The position numbers and the translations under genes were made by a program. From Marinobacter xestospongiae (GTDB taxonomy: Bacteria > Pseudomonadota > Gammaproteobacteria > Pseudomonadales > Oleiphilaceae), in the NCBI RefSeq assembly GCF_023156385.1, contig NZ_JAKZAK010000008.1, forward strand, positions 62,001-126,000: 64,000 nt of DNA, written 5' to 3'. Under the pieces are notes generated by a model. That model was given only the letters and a program-made list of their open reading frames with translations, had not been told where the DNA came from and searched no databases. Positions 20,462 through 30,515 of the stretch are shown in pieces. Every line of letters starts with the position of its first letter. The stretch's first letter is position 1.

Positions 20462-21487
20462 ATGACACAGAAAACCTACACCCTCGGTGAAATCGCCGCG
20501 GCACTGGGCGCTGAACTGCAGGGCGACCCCGATGTCCGCGTGGAAGGGCTGGCGACGCTTCAGGCTGCCGGCCCCGGCCAGCTGTCCTTTCTGGCCAACC
20601 CCGCCTACGCCCGTTTTCTGGCCGACACCCGGGCGTCCGCTGTGATTGTGGCGCCGGCGATGGCTGAGAAAAGTGCGACCAATGTCCTGTTACTGGACAA
20701 CCCCTATCTTGGGTATGCTCGCCTCAGCCATTGGTTTGATCCGGCCCCGGTAGCGCCGCCCGGAGTCCATCCCACGGCGGTTGTGGACCCCACGGCCGTC
20801 ATCCCCGACACTGCCTCCGTTGGCCCCCAAACCGTCATTGAGGCGGATGTGGAGCTTGGCGATGGCGTGGTGATTGGGGCGGGCTCAGTGATTGGCGCCC
20901 GCTGTCGTATTGGCGCTGGTTCGGTGCTGCGCCCGCGGGTGACTCTGGCCCACGATGTGGTAATGGGTGCCCGTTGCCACATCCTCAGTGGTGCCGTGCT
21001 GGGGTCGGATGGCTTCGGCTTCGCCAACGAGCGGGGTGTCTGGCACCGGATTGCGCAGATCGGGCGCGTGGTTCTGGGTGACGACGTCGAAGTCGGCGCC
21101 AACACCACCATCGATCGTGGCGCGCTGGACGATACTGTCATCGGAAATGGGGTAAAACTGGATAACCTGATCCAGATCGCCCATAACGTTTCTATTGGCG
21201 ACCACACCGCCATGGCGGCAAAGGTGGGTGTGGCCGGCAGTACCCGTATCGGGCGGCACTGTGTGTTCGGCGGTGCTTCCGGCGTTGCCGGCCATCTCGA
21301 GATCGGCGACCAGGTCCAGCTCACCGGCATGACGCTGGTGACCGGCAACCTTTCCGAGCCCGGAGTCTATTCTTCGGGGACCGGTGCGGAATCAAACCGG
21401 CAATGGCGAAAAAACGCGGTTCGCTTCCGACAGCTTGATGCGATGGCCAGAAAGCTGAAGGAACTGGAAAAGAAAATTGAGGGCTGA
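20462..21487 (+). CDS. lpxD: UDP-3-O-(3-hydroxyacyl)glucosamine N-acyltransferase LpxD
   Basis: 341 residues. It adds the N-linked hydroxyacyl chain in lipid A synthesis. An N-terminal uridine-binding domain (1-100) is followed by left-handed beta-helix hexapeptide repeats (about 105-300). The catalytic His lies in [19 protein letters not shown], and a C-terminal helix ends the protein. It is the first of four consecutive lipid A and fatty acid genes. Confidence 0.97.
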   Translation: MTQKTYTLGEIAAALGAELQGDPDVRVEGLATLQAAGPGQLSFLANPAYARFLADTRASAVIVAPAMAEKSATNVLLLDNPYLGYARLSHWFDPAPVAPPGVHPTAVVDPTAVIPDTASVGPQTVIEADVELGDGVVIGAGSVIGARCRIGAGSVLRPRVTLAHDVVMGARCHILSGAVLGSDGFGFANERGVWHRIAQIGRVVLGDDVEVGANTTIDRGALDDTVIGNGVKLDNLIQIAHNVSIGDHTAMAAKVGVAGSTRIGRHCVFGGASGVAGHLEIGDQVQLTGMTLVTGNLSEPGVYSSGTGAESNRQWRKNAVRFRQLDAMARKLKELEKKIEG

Positions 21488-21498
21488 GGCCAATCCTG

Positions 21499-21936
21499 AT
21501 GATGCACATTAAAGAGATCATGGAGTTCCTTCCACATCGCTATCCGTTCCTGCTGGTGGATCGCGTGCTTGAAGTTGAGAAGGGCAAATCGATCGTTGGT
21601 TACAAGAACGTCTCCATCAACGAGCCGTTCTTTACCGGGCACTTTCCCAACAACCCCATCATGCCCGGTGTTCTGATCGTCGAGGCGATGGCGCAACTGT
21701 CGGGAATTCTTGGTTTTGTGACCGTTGACAAAAAGCCATCTGACGGCGTGGTACACTACCTCGCTGGCTCCAGCAAGGTCCGCTTCAAGCGGCCGGTGGT
21801 GCCAGGGGATCAGTTGCGGATGGAGTCGCAGTTTATATCCGGTAAACATGGAATCTGGAAATTTGACTGCCGTGCGCTGGTTGATGGTGAAGTCGCCTGT
21901 GTCGCGGAGGTCATGACCGCTGAGAGAGACGTTTGA
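21499..21936 (+). CDS. fabZ: 3-hydroxyacyl-ACP dehydratase FabZ
   Basis: 145 residues of hot-dog fold. It dehydrates 3-hydroxyacyl-ACP in fatty acid elongation and so competes with LpxA/LpxD for hydroxyacyl-ACP. The catalytic His48 ([13 protein letters not shown]) and Glu62 (VEAMAQ) are present. Two adjacent ATG codons start the gene. The stop overlaps the lpxA start as TGATG, which should fix the ratio of the two enzymes. Confidence 0.98.
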   Translation: MMHIKEIMEFLPHRYPFLLVDRVLEVEKGKSIVGYKNVSINEPFFTGHFPNNPIMPGVLIVEAMAQLSGILGFVTVDKKPSDGVVHYLAGSSKVRFKRPVVPGDQLRMESQFISGKHGIWKFDCRALVDGEVACVAEVMTAERDV

Positions 21937-22727
21937 TGGCGACAAATGATTGGTCGGGAGTACATCCTCAGGCGATTGTAGACCCTTCCGCGAAACTGGC
22001 TGACGGTGTCACCGTCGGCCCCTGGAGTTACATCGGCCCCGATGTGGAAATTGGTGAAGGTACCGAGGTGCTTTCGCACGTGGTTATCAAGGGGCCAACG
22101 AAGATCGGGCGTAACAACCGCATCTTCCAGTTCTCCAGTATTGGCGAGGAGTGTCAGGACAAGAAGTACGCCGGCGAGCCCACCACTCTGACCATCGGTG
22201 ACAACAACGTTATTCGTGAGAACTGCACCATCCACCGCGGTACGGTCCAGGATCAGGGGCGTACCGAGATCGGCAGCGACAACCTGCTGATGGCGTATGT
22301 GCATGTGGCTCACGACTGTGTGGTCGGCAGCCATACCATCCTCGCCAACTGTGCCACCCTGGCCGGCCACGTCCGGGTTGGTGACTGGGCGATTCTCGGT
22401 GGCGGCACTATGGTTCACCAGTTCTGTCGCATTGGCCCCCACAGCATGAGTGCCGGCGGCAGTATCGTGCTCAAGGACATTCCCGCGTACGTCATGGCCA
22501 GTGGCCAGTCCGCCCAGCCCCATGGCCTGAATGCCGAGGGACTCAAGCGCCGTGGTTTCGACAAGGACGTGCTGACGGTCCTGAAGCGGGCGTACAAGGT
22601 GATCTACCGTCAGGGACTGACCACCGAACAGGCCCTGGAAGAACTGGAAAGCCAGTACAGCGATGTCGATGCTGTACACCCTCTGATTGAATCCCTGCGT
22701 GGTGCTCAGCGCGGCATCATCCGGTAG
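21936..22727 (+). CDS. lpxA: UDP-N-acetylglucosamine O-acyltransferase LpxA
   Basis: 263 residues (E. coli 262). It performs the first step of lipid A synthesis. Left-handed beta-helix repeats start at about residue 9; the catalytic His is in AYVHVAHDCVVGSH, and GGGTMVHQFCRIG and the C-terminal helical domain are typical. The ATG at 21936 overlaps the fabZ stop by one base and is preferred to the TTG one codon before it. Confidence 0.98.
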   Translation: MATNDWSGVHPQAIVDPSAKLADGVTVGPWSYIGPDVEIGEGTEVLSHVVIKGPTKIGRNNRIFQFSSIGEECQDKKYAGEPTTLTIGDNNVIRENCTIHRGTVQDQGRTEIGSDNLLMAYVHVAHDCVVGSHTILANCATLAGHVRVGDWAILGGGTMVHQFCRIGPHSMSAGGSIVLKDIPAYVMASGQSAQPHGLNAEGLKRRGFDKDVLTVLKRAYKVIYRQGLTTEQALEELESQYSDVDAVHPLIESLRGAQRGIIR

Positions 22728-23917
22728 TGTCCTCCTCCATGCTCCCCCTGGCCCCGTGCGTTGATGGCAAGCGCCCGCTGACGTTTGGTATTGTTGCCGG
22801 CGAAGCCTCCGGCGACATTCTTGGGGCCGGGCTGATTCGGGCCCTGCGCGCCCGCTACCCCCAGGCCCGTTTTGTCGGCATTGGTGGCGATGAAATGGTG
22901 GCCGAAGGCTTCCATTCACTGCTGCCGATGGAGCGCCTGTCCGTTATGGGGCTGGTGGAAGTGCTGGGACGATTGCGGGAGCTGCTCAGCATTCGTGACC
23001 GGCTGCTGGACTATTTCCTCACCACGCCACCGGATGTGGTGATTGGCATCGACTCCCCGGATTTTACCCTGCGTATTGAGCGTCGCTGTCGCGACGCCGG
23101 CATTCCCACGGTTCACTATGTCAGCCCGTCGGTCTGGGCCTGGCGCCAGAAGCGGATCTTCAAGATCGCCAAGGCGGTGGACCTGATGCTGACCCTGTTC
23201 CCGTTTGAGGCGCGCTTTTACGAGGAGCACCAGGTGCCGGTGGCCTTTGTTGGCCATCCACTGGCTGACCGGATTCCGCTGGAAACCGATACCCGGGGCG
23301 CCCGGGTGGCTTTGGGGCTGGACCCGGCGTTGCCGGTGCTGGCAATTCTGCCCGGCAGCCGCGGCGGTGAAGTGGAGCGCCTGGGCAACCTGTTCCTGTC
23401 GGCTGCGCATTGGCTGCAGCAGCAGCGGCGGGATATTCAACTGGTGATTCCCTGCGTCAATCGCGACCGCGAGCAGCAGGTGACGGCATTGGTGGCGGCG
23501 CTGGACGTGCAGTTGCCGGTCACCATTGTGCGCGGCCGTTCCCGGGAGGTGATGGCGGCGGCGGATGTGGTGCTGCTGGCATCGGGCACAGCGACCCTGG
23601 AAGCCATGCTGCTGAAAAAGCCGATGGTGGTGGGCTATCGCCTCAGCAACCTGAGCTACGCTCTGGTCTCGCGGTTGGTGAAGGTGCCTTATGTGGCTCT
23701 GCCCAATCTGCTGGCGCGGGAGCCCTTGGTGCCGGAGCTGTTGCAGGACGACGCCACACCGGAGGCCCTCGGTGCTGCCGTGCTGGAGCGGCTGGAAAAC
23801 GACACCGAACGGGAGCGTTTGACGACTGCGTTCACCGACCTGCATCACCAGCTCCGCCGCTCCGCCGATGAACGGGCGGCATCGGCAATCGTGGAGCTTT
23901 TGGAGAATCGACGCTGA
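22727..23917 (+). CDS. lpxB: lipid A disaccharide synthase LpxB
   Basis: About 396 residues, GT19 family. It joins UDP-diacylglucosamine and lipid X at the inner membrane. Motifs: [53 protein letters not shown] and [13 protein letters not shown]. The GTG at 22727 shares a G with the lpxA stop (TAGTG); an ATG four codons later is the alternative start. Confidence 0.97.
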   Translation: MSSSMLPLAPCVDGKRPLTFGIVAGEASGDILGAGLIRALRARYPQARFVGIGGDEMVAEGFHSLLPMERLSVMGLVEVLGRLRELLSIRDRLLDYFLTTPPDVVIGIDSPDFTLRIERRCRDAGIPTVHYVSPSVWAWRQKRIFKIAKAVDLMLTLFPFEARFYEEHQVPVAFVGHPLADRIPLETDTRGARVALGLDPALPVLAILPGSRGGEVERLGNLFLSAAHWLQQQRRDIQLVIPCVNRDREQQVTALVAALDVQLPVTIVRGRSREVMAAADVVLLASGTATLEAMLLKKPMVVGYRLSNLSYALVSRLVKVPYVALPNLLAREPLVPELLQDDATPEALGAAVLERLENDTERERLTTAFTDLHHQLRRSADERAASAIVELLENRR

Positions 23918-24612
23918 TGGCCAGAACCGAACTGCCGCCGTTTGTTTGTAGCTACGCCGGAGATCGTCTCGCCGGTGTTGACGAAGTCGGGCGCGGACCG
24001 CTGGCAGGGCCGGTGGTGACCGCCGCCGTGATTCTCGATCCGACCCGCCCGGTGCCTGGCCTGGCAGACTCGAAGAAGCTCACCGAGAAACGGCGTGAAC
24101 GGCTGTTCGAGCAGATCCAGGAGCAGGCGCTGGCCTGGAGTGTGGGCCGCTGCGAAGTGGAGGAGATCGATCGCCTCAATATCTACCAGGCGACGATGCT
24201 GGCCATGGAGCGTGCCGTGGCGGGGCTGCCAATGGCTCCGGAATATGTACTGGTGGATGGCAATCGGTGTCCGCGCTGGTCCTGGCCGTCAGAGCCGGTC
24301 GTCAAAGGCGATGGCCGGGTAGCGTGCATCAGCGCTGCCTCAATCATTGCCAAGGTGGTCCGGGACCGGGAAATGGTGGCTCTGGATGCCCAGTACCCGG
24401 GCTATGGGCTGGCCGGCCACAAGGGTTATCCGACCGCAGCTCACCTGCAGGCCCTGGAGGATCTGGGGCTAACACCGATCCATCGACGCTCGTTCCGTCC
24501 TGTGCAATCGGCGCTGGAACGGGTGGGTGAGAACCGGACCGGCACCCAGCAGGACCCCGCCAAAAGCGAGTCGCTGGACTACCCAACCGATTTATTTCCA
24601 GAAAGCGTTTGA
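23917..24612 (+). CDS. rnhB: ribonuclease HII
   Basis: 231 residues. It removes single ribonucleotides and RNA from RNA:DNA hybrids. [15 protein letters not shown] holds the catalytic D22-E23; VLVDGN and SIIAKVVRD supply the other acidic residues. Family members usually end near residue 200; here about 30 hydrophilic residues follow RRSFRPV, with no motif. The ATG overlaps the lpxB stop (TGATG). The stop codon lies inside the -35 box of the tRNA promoter. dnaE, which commonly follows rnhB, is absent here. Confidence 0.96.
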   Translation: MARTELPPFVCSYAGDRLAGVDEVGRGPLAGPVVTAAVILDPTRPVPGLADSKKLTEKRRERLFEQIQEQALAWSVGRCEVEEIDRLNIYQATMLAMERAVAGLPMAPEYVLVDGNRCPRWSWPSEPVVKGDGRVACISAASIIAKVVRDREMVALDAQYPGYGLAGHKGYPTAAHLQALEDLGLTPIHRRSFRPVQSALERVGENRTGTQQDPAKSESLDYPTDLFPESV

Positions 24613-24637
24613 CAGCCCCCAGTGTAATCCTTAATAT
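24609..24637 (+). promoter_or_regulatory. consensus sigma-70 promoter for tRNA-fMet
   Basis: TTGACA (24609-24614), a 17-base spacer and TAATAT (24632-24637), followed by a GC-rich discriminator (ACGCGCC) suited to stringent control. The -35 overlaps the rnhB stop codon. Confidence 0.85.
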
Positions 24638-24680
24638 ACGCGCCACGTTGATCGGGACAGCCGGTTAACAACCAGTTTGA

Positions 24681-24757
<77 letters not shown>

Positions 24758-24763
24758 ATACAG

Positions 24764-24792
24764 AAAAAAGCCGGTCGATGACCGGCTTTTTT
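24764..24792 (+). terminator. intrinsic terminator of tRNA-fMet
   Basis: Perfect stem GCCGGTC-GAT-GACCGGC flanked by A6 and T6, 7 bases after the tRNA CCA. Confidence 0.93.
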
Positions 24793-25195
24793 CGTTTTAG
24801 CCAAAGGGCTTTTGAGTCAGTGTTCTTATTTGTGCTGCGCCCTTTAAGATCGCTGATGATTCCGCGTTACCCTATTTGAAAGGCAGACCAGTCAAACTGG
24901 CCTGCCTTTTTTGTTTGCGCGAGAAAAACGTGAGATGCCTTGCCGGTGCTTCTGATTGCATGGCCAGGGAGCCTCTCGGTGAAACGTTGTTGAAAGGCTT
25001 TCCGTTCCTCCCAAGCAATGTCACCGTTAGGCTGGCGAGGGCCGTCGCAAGTCAAATCGGTAGTAAGCTGTTAGCGTATTTGGGTGACGTGTCAGCGTGT
25101 AACGTTGGAGCGCTACTGCAAATCTTGAGATGCTCTTGTTAATAGCCGATTGGCCTCCAATACAGATCGGCGCAATTCACTGTGAGGGAACGGAT
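24793..25195. other. 403-base gap between tRNA-fMet and the defence island
   Basis: It is AT-richer than its surroundings. It holds a second intrinsic terminator (24879-24912) with no gene before it, and an inverted AAAGGGC/GCCCTTT pair (24803-24809 and 24839-24845). A plus-strand frame at 24876-25142 starts at TTG inside the terminator and looks random. The promoter of the helicase gene must lie in the last 250 bases, but I cannot point to it. No copy of the tRNA 3' end, as an attachment site would leave, was found here. Confidence 0.6.
24879..24912 (+). terminator. orphan intrinsic terminator
   Basis: AAAGGCAG-A-CCAG, loop TCAAA, CTGG-C-CTGCCTTTTTT. A stable stem with one A-C mismatch and a T-run, without an obvious gene feeding into it. 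Confidence 0.75.
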
Positions 25196-28100
25196 ATGTC
25201 TGACAGGGACGCGTTAACACTGAAAATCCACACCACCCTGGTGGAAAAGATCAACTTCGCCTGCCACCAGAGCGCGTTTGCCGTGCTGCGGGAATTGCAG
25301 GTCGAGAATCTGGATGAAGCGCAGGATCTGTCGGACCTGACGGTGACGTTGGCGGCATCCCCGGCGTTTGTGAAAACCAAGACCTGGACTGTGGATCGGC
25401 TCGCGGCAGGTGGTCTGCTGGCCATGAAGGATCGGGATCTGGAGCTGGATGGCGGGTTCCTGCATGGGCTGACGGAATCCATGCGAGGCACGGTAACGAT
25501 TCGGGTCAGCCAGGCGGAGCAGTGCCTGGCCGAGGTGGCGATTCCGGTGGAGTTGCTCGCCTGCAACGAGTGGGGCGGTGCGGCCTACATTCCGGAACTG
25601 CTGGCCGCCTTCTGCACCCCGAATGATCCGGCGGTGGACCGCTTGCTGGGGCAGGCCAGCCAGCTTCTGCGCTCGGCGGGCAAATCGGGCAGTATCAACG
25701 GCTACGATTCCGGCAGTCGTGAGCAGGTGTGGTTGATGGCGTCGGCCATTTATTCCGCCATCGTGAAAATGCAGGTGGGCTATGCGCTGCCGCCAGCCAG
25801 TTTCGAGAACAATGGCCAGAAGATTCGTCTGCCCAGCCAGATCGAGAGCTCGAAGGTGGCTACCTGCCTGGACACCACCCTGCTGTTTGCGGCGGCACTG
25901 GAGCAGGCCCAACTGAACCCGCTGGTGATTTTGACCCGCGGCCACGCCCTGGTGGGGCTGTGGCTGGACAAGGAGGACCTTGCCAGCGTGGTGGTCGATG
26001 ACGCAGAAACCCTGCGCCAGCGCATTCCGCTGAAAGAGCTGATCCTGATCGAGACCACCTGCCTGACCAATCACCCTGCGCCGCCGTTCTCCCAGGCAGT
26101 AAAGGAGGGCAACAAGCAGGTGGCGCTGGACAAGGATGGCGAGTTTGTCGCCGCCATCGACATCCGCCGGGCGCGGGCACATCGCATCAACCCCATCAGC
26201 CTGACAACCGGGATCGCCGGGGGTGCCGGGGTTGCCGAAACCGGCGATGCGACAGAGGGTATCGAACCCGGGCTGGAAGAGGCGCCAGTGGATCTGCCGT
26301 CGGCAACCGTGCATGTGGAAGCGGATCTGCCGGACGATACGCCGGGCGGTCGCCTGGAGCGCTGGCAGCGCAAGTTGCTGGATTTGTCCGCGCGCAACCC
26401 GCTGTTGAATCAAAAGCCCAGCAAAAGCAATCTGACGCTGGTGTGCGCTGACCCGGGGGCATTGGAAGACGTGCTGGCCACTGGGGCTCGGATATCCATT
26501 GCACCATTCCCTCAGTTAAAGACCCAGGATCAGGACCAGGAGATCCATCGCCAGCGTACCGGCGAAGAGCTGAAAGAAGTCTATGCCCGTGATGCGCTGG
26601 CCAAGAAACAGGTATTGGTGGAGCTGACTCAGGAGGAGCTGGACAAAAGGGCCGTGGAAATCTACCGCAAGGCCCAGACGTCGCTGAAGGAAGGGGGCTC
26701 CAATACCCTGTTTCTGGCGGTGGGCTTTCTGCTGTGGAAGCCCAGGGACAAGGGCGATCGCCGCTACCGTGCGCCGCTGATCCTGTTGCCGGTTTCCCTG
26801 GAGCGCAAGTCGGTGCGCAGTGGCGTGAAGATGGTGGCCAATGACGATGAGCCCCGCTTCAACACCACCTTGCTGGAGTTGCTGAAGAAAGACTTCGGTA
26901 TCGAGATCCATGGCCTCAGTGGCGCCTTGCCGGAAGACGAAAGCGGTGTGGACGTGGCCGGGATCTGGCACCGGGTGCGCCATGCCATCAAGGAGGTTCC
27001 GGGCTTTGAAGTCATCGAAGAAACGGTCCTGGGCCACTTCTCCTTTGCCAAGTACCTGATGTGGAAGGATCTGGTGGACCGCTCCGAGGCGCTGAAACAA
27101 AGCCCGGTGGTGCGTCATCTGCTGGATACGCCTCGAGAGGCTTATGAGAGCGACATTCGTTTTGTCGATCCCAAAGAGATTGACCGGGAATACACCCCGG
27201 CGGATCTGCTGACGCCGCTACCGGCGGATTCTTCCCAGATGGCGGCCATTGCCACGGCGGATCGGGGCAAGGACTTCGTCATCATCGGCCCGCCTGGCAC
27301 CGGCAAGAGCCAGACCATCGGCAACCTGATCGCGCACATGCTGGGCAAGGGCAAGAAAGTCCTGTTTGTGTCCGAGAAGACCGCCGCACTGGAGGTGGTG
27401 CATCGGCGCCTCAGGGACATTGGTCTGGGCCAGTTCTGCCTTGAGCTGCACTCCAACAAAGTTAAGAAAGCCGATGTGCTGGATCAGCTGCGAAGTTCCT
27501 GGAACAGCGCCTCTGGGGCTGTGGTGGGTGACTGGAAGGCGGAGGCCGAACGGCTGAAGGCGGTGCGGGATCGACTGAACCGGTTGGTGAATGCGTTGCA
27601 TCAACCCCACCGAAATGGTCTTACGCCGCACTATGCCATGGGCGTGAAGGTTCGTGATGCCGATCTGGCCGCCAGGGTGAAGCTGAGTTGGCCGAACGCG
27701 GCCTATCACGATGAGGCTCAACTGCAGAAACTGCGTGAAGTGGCCGCATTGCTGGCGGTGCAGGCCGGGGCGGTCGGTGATCTGGTCGACCACCCGCTGG
27801 CGCTGGTCAGCAATTTTGACTGGCGCCCCCAGTGGGAAGACGAGGTGGTGGCAGCCGCCCGCAGCCTGAAAGCCAGCGGGGCAAGGCTCACGGAGGCACA
27901 GGCATCGCTGGAGCAGGCGTTGGGCATCAGCCCGGGCGTGGTGAACCTGCCCAGGCTGGCGGCCATGGCGGAGTGCGGCCAGGTATTGCTGGACGCTTAC
28001 CGTCAGCATGCGTCTTTTGCGCTGGAGCCGGATGGCGCGGACCGGCTGGAGGCCTTGGAAGAGGCCGTCGTTCAACTGAAAACCTACATCGAGACCCAGG

Positions 28101-30463
28101 CGAAGCTGAGCTGCCCCTATGAGGCCCTGGCCTGGCAAACCCTGGATGCCGCGGTGCTGGAACCGGCCTGGACAGAGGCCAATGACACCTGGTGGCCCAG
28201 GAGTTGGTTTGCAAAGCGCAAAGTGGTCAAGCAAATGCGTGAGGGCGGTGCGCAGGGCGATCCGGACCCGACCAATGATATCCCGCTGTTGAAACAGCTG
28301 CGGGAGACCGGTGGCCAGATCGACCGTCTGGATGGCGTGCTGAAAGGCCTGCGGGAGTGGGACGCCTATCACTCAGACCCGGAGGCCATCGCCGCCCTGA
28401 AGACGCTGGGCTCTCGGGCGCGCGTTGCGGTGGGCAAGCTGGCGGACGACGCGCAATCTCTGGTGGCGTTGCGCGGCACAATTCGCACGCTGCTCTATGA
28501 TGCCAACGACCTGCTGGCACCGGATGCGCAAGTGGGGCGGACCATCAATGACTTCAGAGCGGCGTTCGAGACCTTCACGGCCCATAAGGAAACGTTTGAA
28601 GCACTGATCGGTGGTTCTCTGAATGGCCGATTGCCGGAAGGGCGGCCAGCCCTTGAGTCGATTGCCGCACAATGCCAGGCGATCGTGGATCACCATGTCG
28701 CCTTGCGCGATTGGTGCGCCTGGGTGCGGCGCCGCACTGAGGCGCTGGATCTCCAGCTTGGCCCGCTGGTGGACGCCATTGAGAACGGAACGGTACCCGC
28801 TGACCAGGTAGAAGCGGTTTTCGAGGCGGCGTACTGCCGTTGGTGGTCGTCGGCGGTGATCGGTGAGGATGAGGTACTGCGCACCTTCTCCTCACCGGAA
28901 CATGAAGCCGCCATTGAAAATTTCCGGGAGCTGGATACCAGGTTCAGTGATCTGACGGCGCAGTACATTGCCGCCAACCTGGCTGGTGAAATCCCGGATC
29001 AGGAAACCACCCGGAAGAAGTCGTCCTGGGGTGTGTTGGCCCACGAACTCCAGAAGAAAATGCGCCACAAGCCGGTTCGGGAACTGATGGAAACCATCCC
29101 GGACGTGATTACCACGCTGGCGCCGTGCCTGATGATGTCGCCGTTGTCGATTGCCCAGTTCCTCTCCGCCGGGCAGGCGCAGTTCGATGTGGTGATTTTT
29201 GATGAAGCCTCCCAGATCACCGTGTGGGATGCCGTGGGCTCGCTGGCCCGTGGCAAACAGGTGATTGTGGCCGGTGACCCGAAGCAGATGCCGCCCACCA
29301 ATTTCTTCGGTCGCTCCGATGACGACCCGGATGGCGACATCGATGGAGAAGGGGATCTGGAGAGTATCCTCGATGAACTGATCGGGGCCAGTATCCCTCA
29401 GCGGGTGCTGAACCTGCATTACCGGTCCCGCCGGGAAAGCCTGATCGCCTTCTCCAACAGCCGCTATTACGACAGCTCCCTGATCACGTTCCCGGCGCCG
29501 GTGCATCCCGACAAGGGGGTGTCGCTGGTGAAACCGGAAGGCTTCTATGCACGCGGCAAGGCGCGCCATAACCAGGGCGAGGCCAAGGCCATCGTGGCGG
29601 AGATTGAGCGCCGTCTGACCTCTGATAACCCGGCGGTTCGCAGCCAGTCCATTGGCGTGGTCACGTTCAATACCGAACAGCAGAGCCTGATCGAGGATCT
29701 ACTGGACAGGGCGCGAGCGGAGGATCCTGGCATCGAGTGGGCGTTCTCCGAGGATGAGCTGGAGCCGGTGTTCGTCAAGAACCTGGAAACCGTGCAGGGG
29801 GATGAGCGTGACGTGATCCTGTTCAGCATCACCTATGGTCCCGATGAAACCGGCCACGTCACCATGAATTTTGGCCCGCTCAACCGCTCGGGTGGGGAGC
29901 GCCGGCTGAACGTGGCCATGACCCGCGCCCGTTCAGAAATGGTGGTGTTCTCCACCCTGCCGCCGGAACGCATTGATCTGGCCCGCACCCAGGCTCGCGC
30001 CGTGGCAGACCTCAAACACTTCCTGGAATACGCCGAACGTGGCGCCTCTGCGCTGGGGGCTGCTGTCTATGGCTCCATGGGCGATTTCGAATCCCCCTTT
30101 GAGGTCGCGGTGGCGAGAGGCCTGCAGGACCGGGGCTGGACGGTACATCCCCAGATCGGCGTCTCCGCCTACCGCATCGACATGGGCATAGTGCACCCGG
30201 ACAAACCCGGCATCTATCTGGCCGGCATCGAGTGTGATGGCGCCATGTACCACAGCTCCGCCTATGCCCGTGAGCGGGACAAGATTCGCCAGGGCGTCCT
30301 GGAGGGCCTGGGCTGGACGCTGTTCAGGGTGTGGTCCACGGACTGGTGGAGCAACAGGGATAAGGCAATGGCGGCGTTGGATGCGGCGTTGTCTGAACGT
30401 TTGGCGCTTTGCCGCGCTGAAGGTTCGGCAGCCACGGCGGGGCAGGAAGAGGTTGAGTCGTGA
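25196..30463 (+). CDS. DUF4011 / SF1 helicase / Vsr-like nuclease fusion, putative defence protein
   Basis: 1755 residues. The ATG at 25196 follows GAGGGAA by 5 bases. Visible parts: a transglutaminase-like region with C224 (ATCLDTTLLFAAALE), H250 (RGHALVGLWLD) and nearby Asp; the DUF4011 hallmark WQRKLLDLSARNPLLN (from 390); Walker A GPPGTGKS (698-705); a long helical insertion; Walker B FDEAS (D1336); GDPKQMPP (1360); a motif V-like TVQGDERDVI; motif VI NVAMTRAR (M1575); and a C-terminal Vsr/MTES_1575-type nuclease with YRIDMG (D1662) and ECDGAMYH (E1679). Such helicase-nuclease fusions occur in defence islands. The convergent Wadjet operon ends 46 bases away. A role in degrading foreign DNA is inferred; target and partners are unknown. 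Confidence 0.88.
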   Translation: MSDRDALTLKIHTTLVEKINFACHQSAFAVLRELQVENLDEAQDLSDLTVTLAASPAFVKTKTWTVDRLAAGGLLAMKDRDLELDGGFLHGLTESMRGTVTIRVSQAEQCLAEVAIPVELLACNEWGGAAYIPELLAAFCTPNDPAVDRLLGQASQLLRSAGKSGSINGYDSGSREQVWLMASAIYSAIVKMQVGYALPPASFENNGQKIRLPSQIESSKVATCLDTTLLFAAALEQAQLNPLVILTRGHALVGLWLDKEDLASVVVDDAETLRQRIPLKELILIETTCLTNHPAPPFSQAVKEGNKQVALDKDGEFVAAIDIRRARAHRINPISLTTGIAGGAGVAETGDATEGIEPGLEEAPVDLPSATVHVEADLPDDTPGGRLERWQRKLLDLSARNPLLNQKPSKSNLTLVCADPGALEDVLATGARISIAPFPQLKTQDQDQEIHRQRTGEELKEVYARDALAKKQVLVELTQEELDKRAVEIYRKAQTSLKEGGSNTLFLAVGFLLWKPRDKGDRRYRAPLILLPVSLERKSVRSGVKMVANDDEPRFNTTLLELLKKDFGIEIHGLSGALPEDESGVDVAGIWHRVRHAIKEVPGFEVIEETVLGHFSFAKYLMWKDLVDRSEALKQSPVVRHLLDTPREAYESDIRFVDPKEIDREYTPADLLTPLPADSSQMAAIATADRGKDFVIIGPPGTGKSQTIGNLIAHMLGKGKKVLFVSEKTAALEVVHRRLRDIGLGQFCLELHSNKVKKADVLDQLRSSWNSASGAVVGDWKAEAERLKAVRDRLNRLVNALHQPHRNGLTPHYAMGVKVRDADLAARVKLSWPNAAYHDEAQLQKLREVAALLAVQAGAVGDLVDHPLALVSNFDWRPQWEDEVVAAARSLKASGARLTEAQASLEQALGISPGVVNLPRLAAMAECGQVLLDAYRQHASFALEPDGADRLEALEEAVVQLKTYIETQAKLSCPYEALAWQTLDAAVLEPAWTEANDTWWPRSWFAKRKVVKQMREGGAQGDPDPTNDIPLLKQLRETGGQIDRLDGVLKGLREWDAYHSDPEAIAALKTLGSRARVAVGKLADDAQSLVALRGTIRTLLYDANDLLAPDAQVGRTINDFRAAFETFTAHKETFEALIGGSLNGRLPEGRPALESIAAQCQAIVDHHVALRDWCAWVRRRTEALDLQLGPLVDAIENGTVPADQVEAVFEAAYCRWWSSAVIGEDEVLRTFSSPEHEAAIENFRELDTRFSDLTAQYIAANLAGEIPDQETTRKKSSWGVLAHELQKKMRHKPVRELMETIPDVITTLAPCLMMSPLSIAQFLSAGQAQFDVVIFDEASQITVWDAVGSLARGKQVIVAGDPKQMPPTNFFGRSDDDPDGDIDGEGDLESILDELIGASIPQRVLNLHYRSRRESLIAFSNSRYYDSSLITFPAPVHPDKGVSLVKPEGFYARGKARHNQGEAKAIVAEIERRLTSDNPAVRSQSIGVVTFNTEQQSLIEDLLDRARAEDPGIEWAFSEDELEPVFVKNLETVQGDERDVILFSITYGPDETGHVTMNFGPLNRSGGERRLNVAMTRARSEMVVFSTLPPERIDLARTQARAVADLKHFLEYAERGASALGAAVYGSMGDFESPFEVAVARGLQDRGWTVHPQIGVSAYRIDMGIVHPDKPGIYLAGIECDGAMYHSSAYARERDKIRQGVLEGLGWTLFRVWSTDWWSNRDKAMAALDAALSERLALCRAEGSAATAGQEEVES

Positions 30464-30477
30464 GCGTGGCTTGTGCG

Positions 30478-30515
30478 GCCTGATATGGCCTTCAAGAGTG
30501 GGCCTTCGATCAGGC
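30478..30515. other. two-tier hairpin between the convergent helicase and jetD genes
   Basis: GCCTGAT (30478-30484) pairs with ATCAGGC (30509-30515), with an inner GGCC/GGCC stem. It spans the jetD stop. It could terminate both transcripts but has no T-tract on either strand. Confidence 0.45.

Noticed and set aside
24800..24875. possible second tRNA or tRNA remnant before the orphan terminator
   Set aside because: A CCGCGTTACC string resembles an acceptor end, but there is no T-loop GTTCGAAT, no anticodon stem and no CCA.
24876..25142. 88-codon frame after the orphan terminator
   Set aside because: Its TTG start lies inside a terminator stem, it lacks a ribosome site, and the composition looks random.
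25214..28372. long minus-strand frames opposite the helicase gene
   Set aside because: The plus strand has ordered helicase and nuclease motifs in one frame; the antisense frames carry none.
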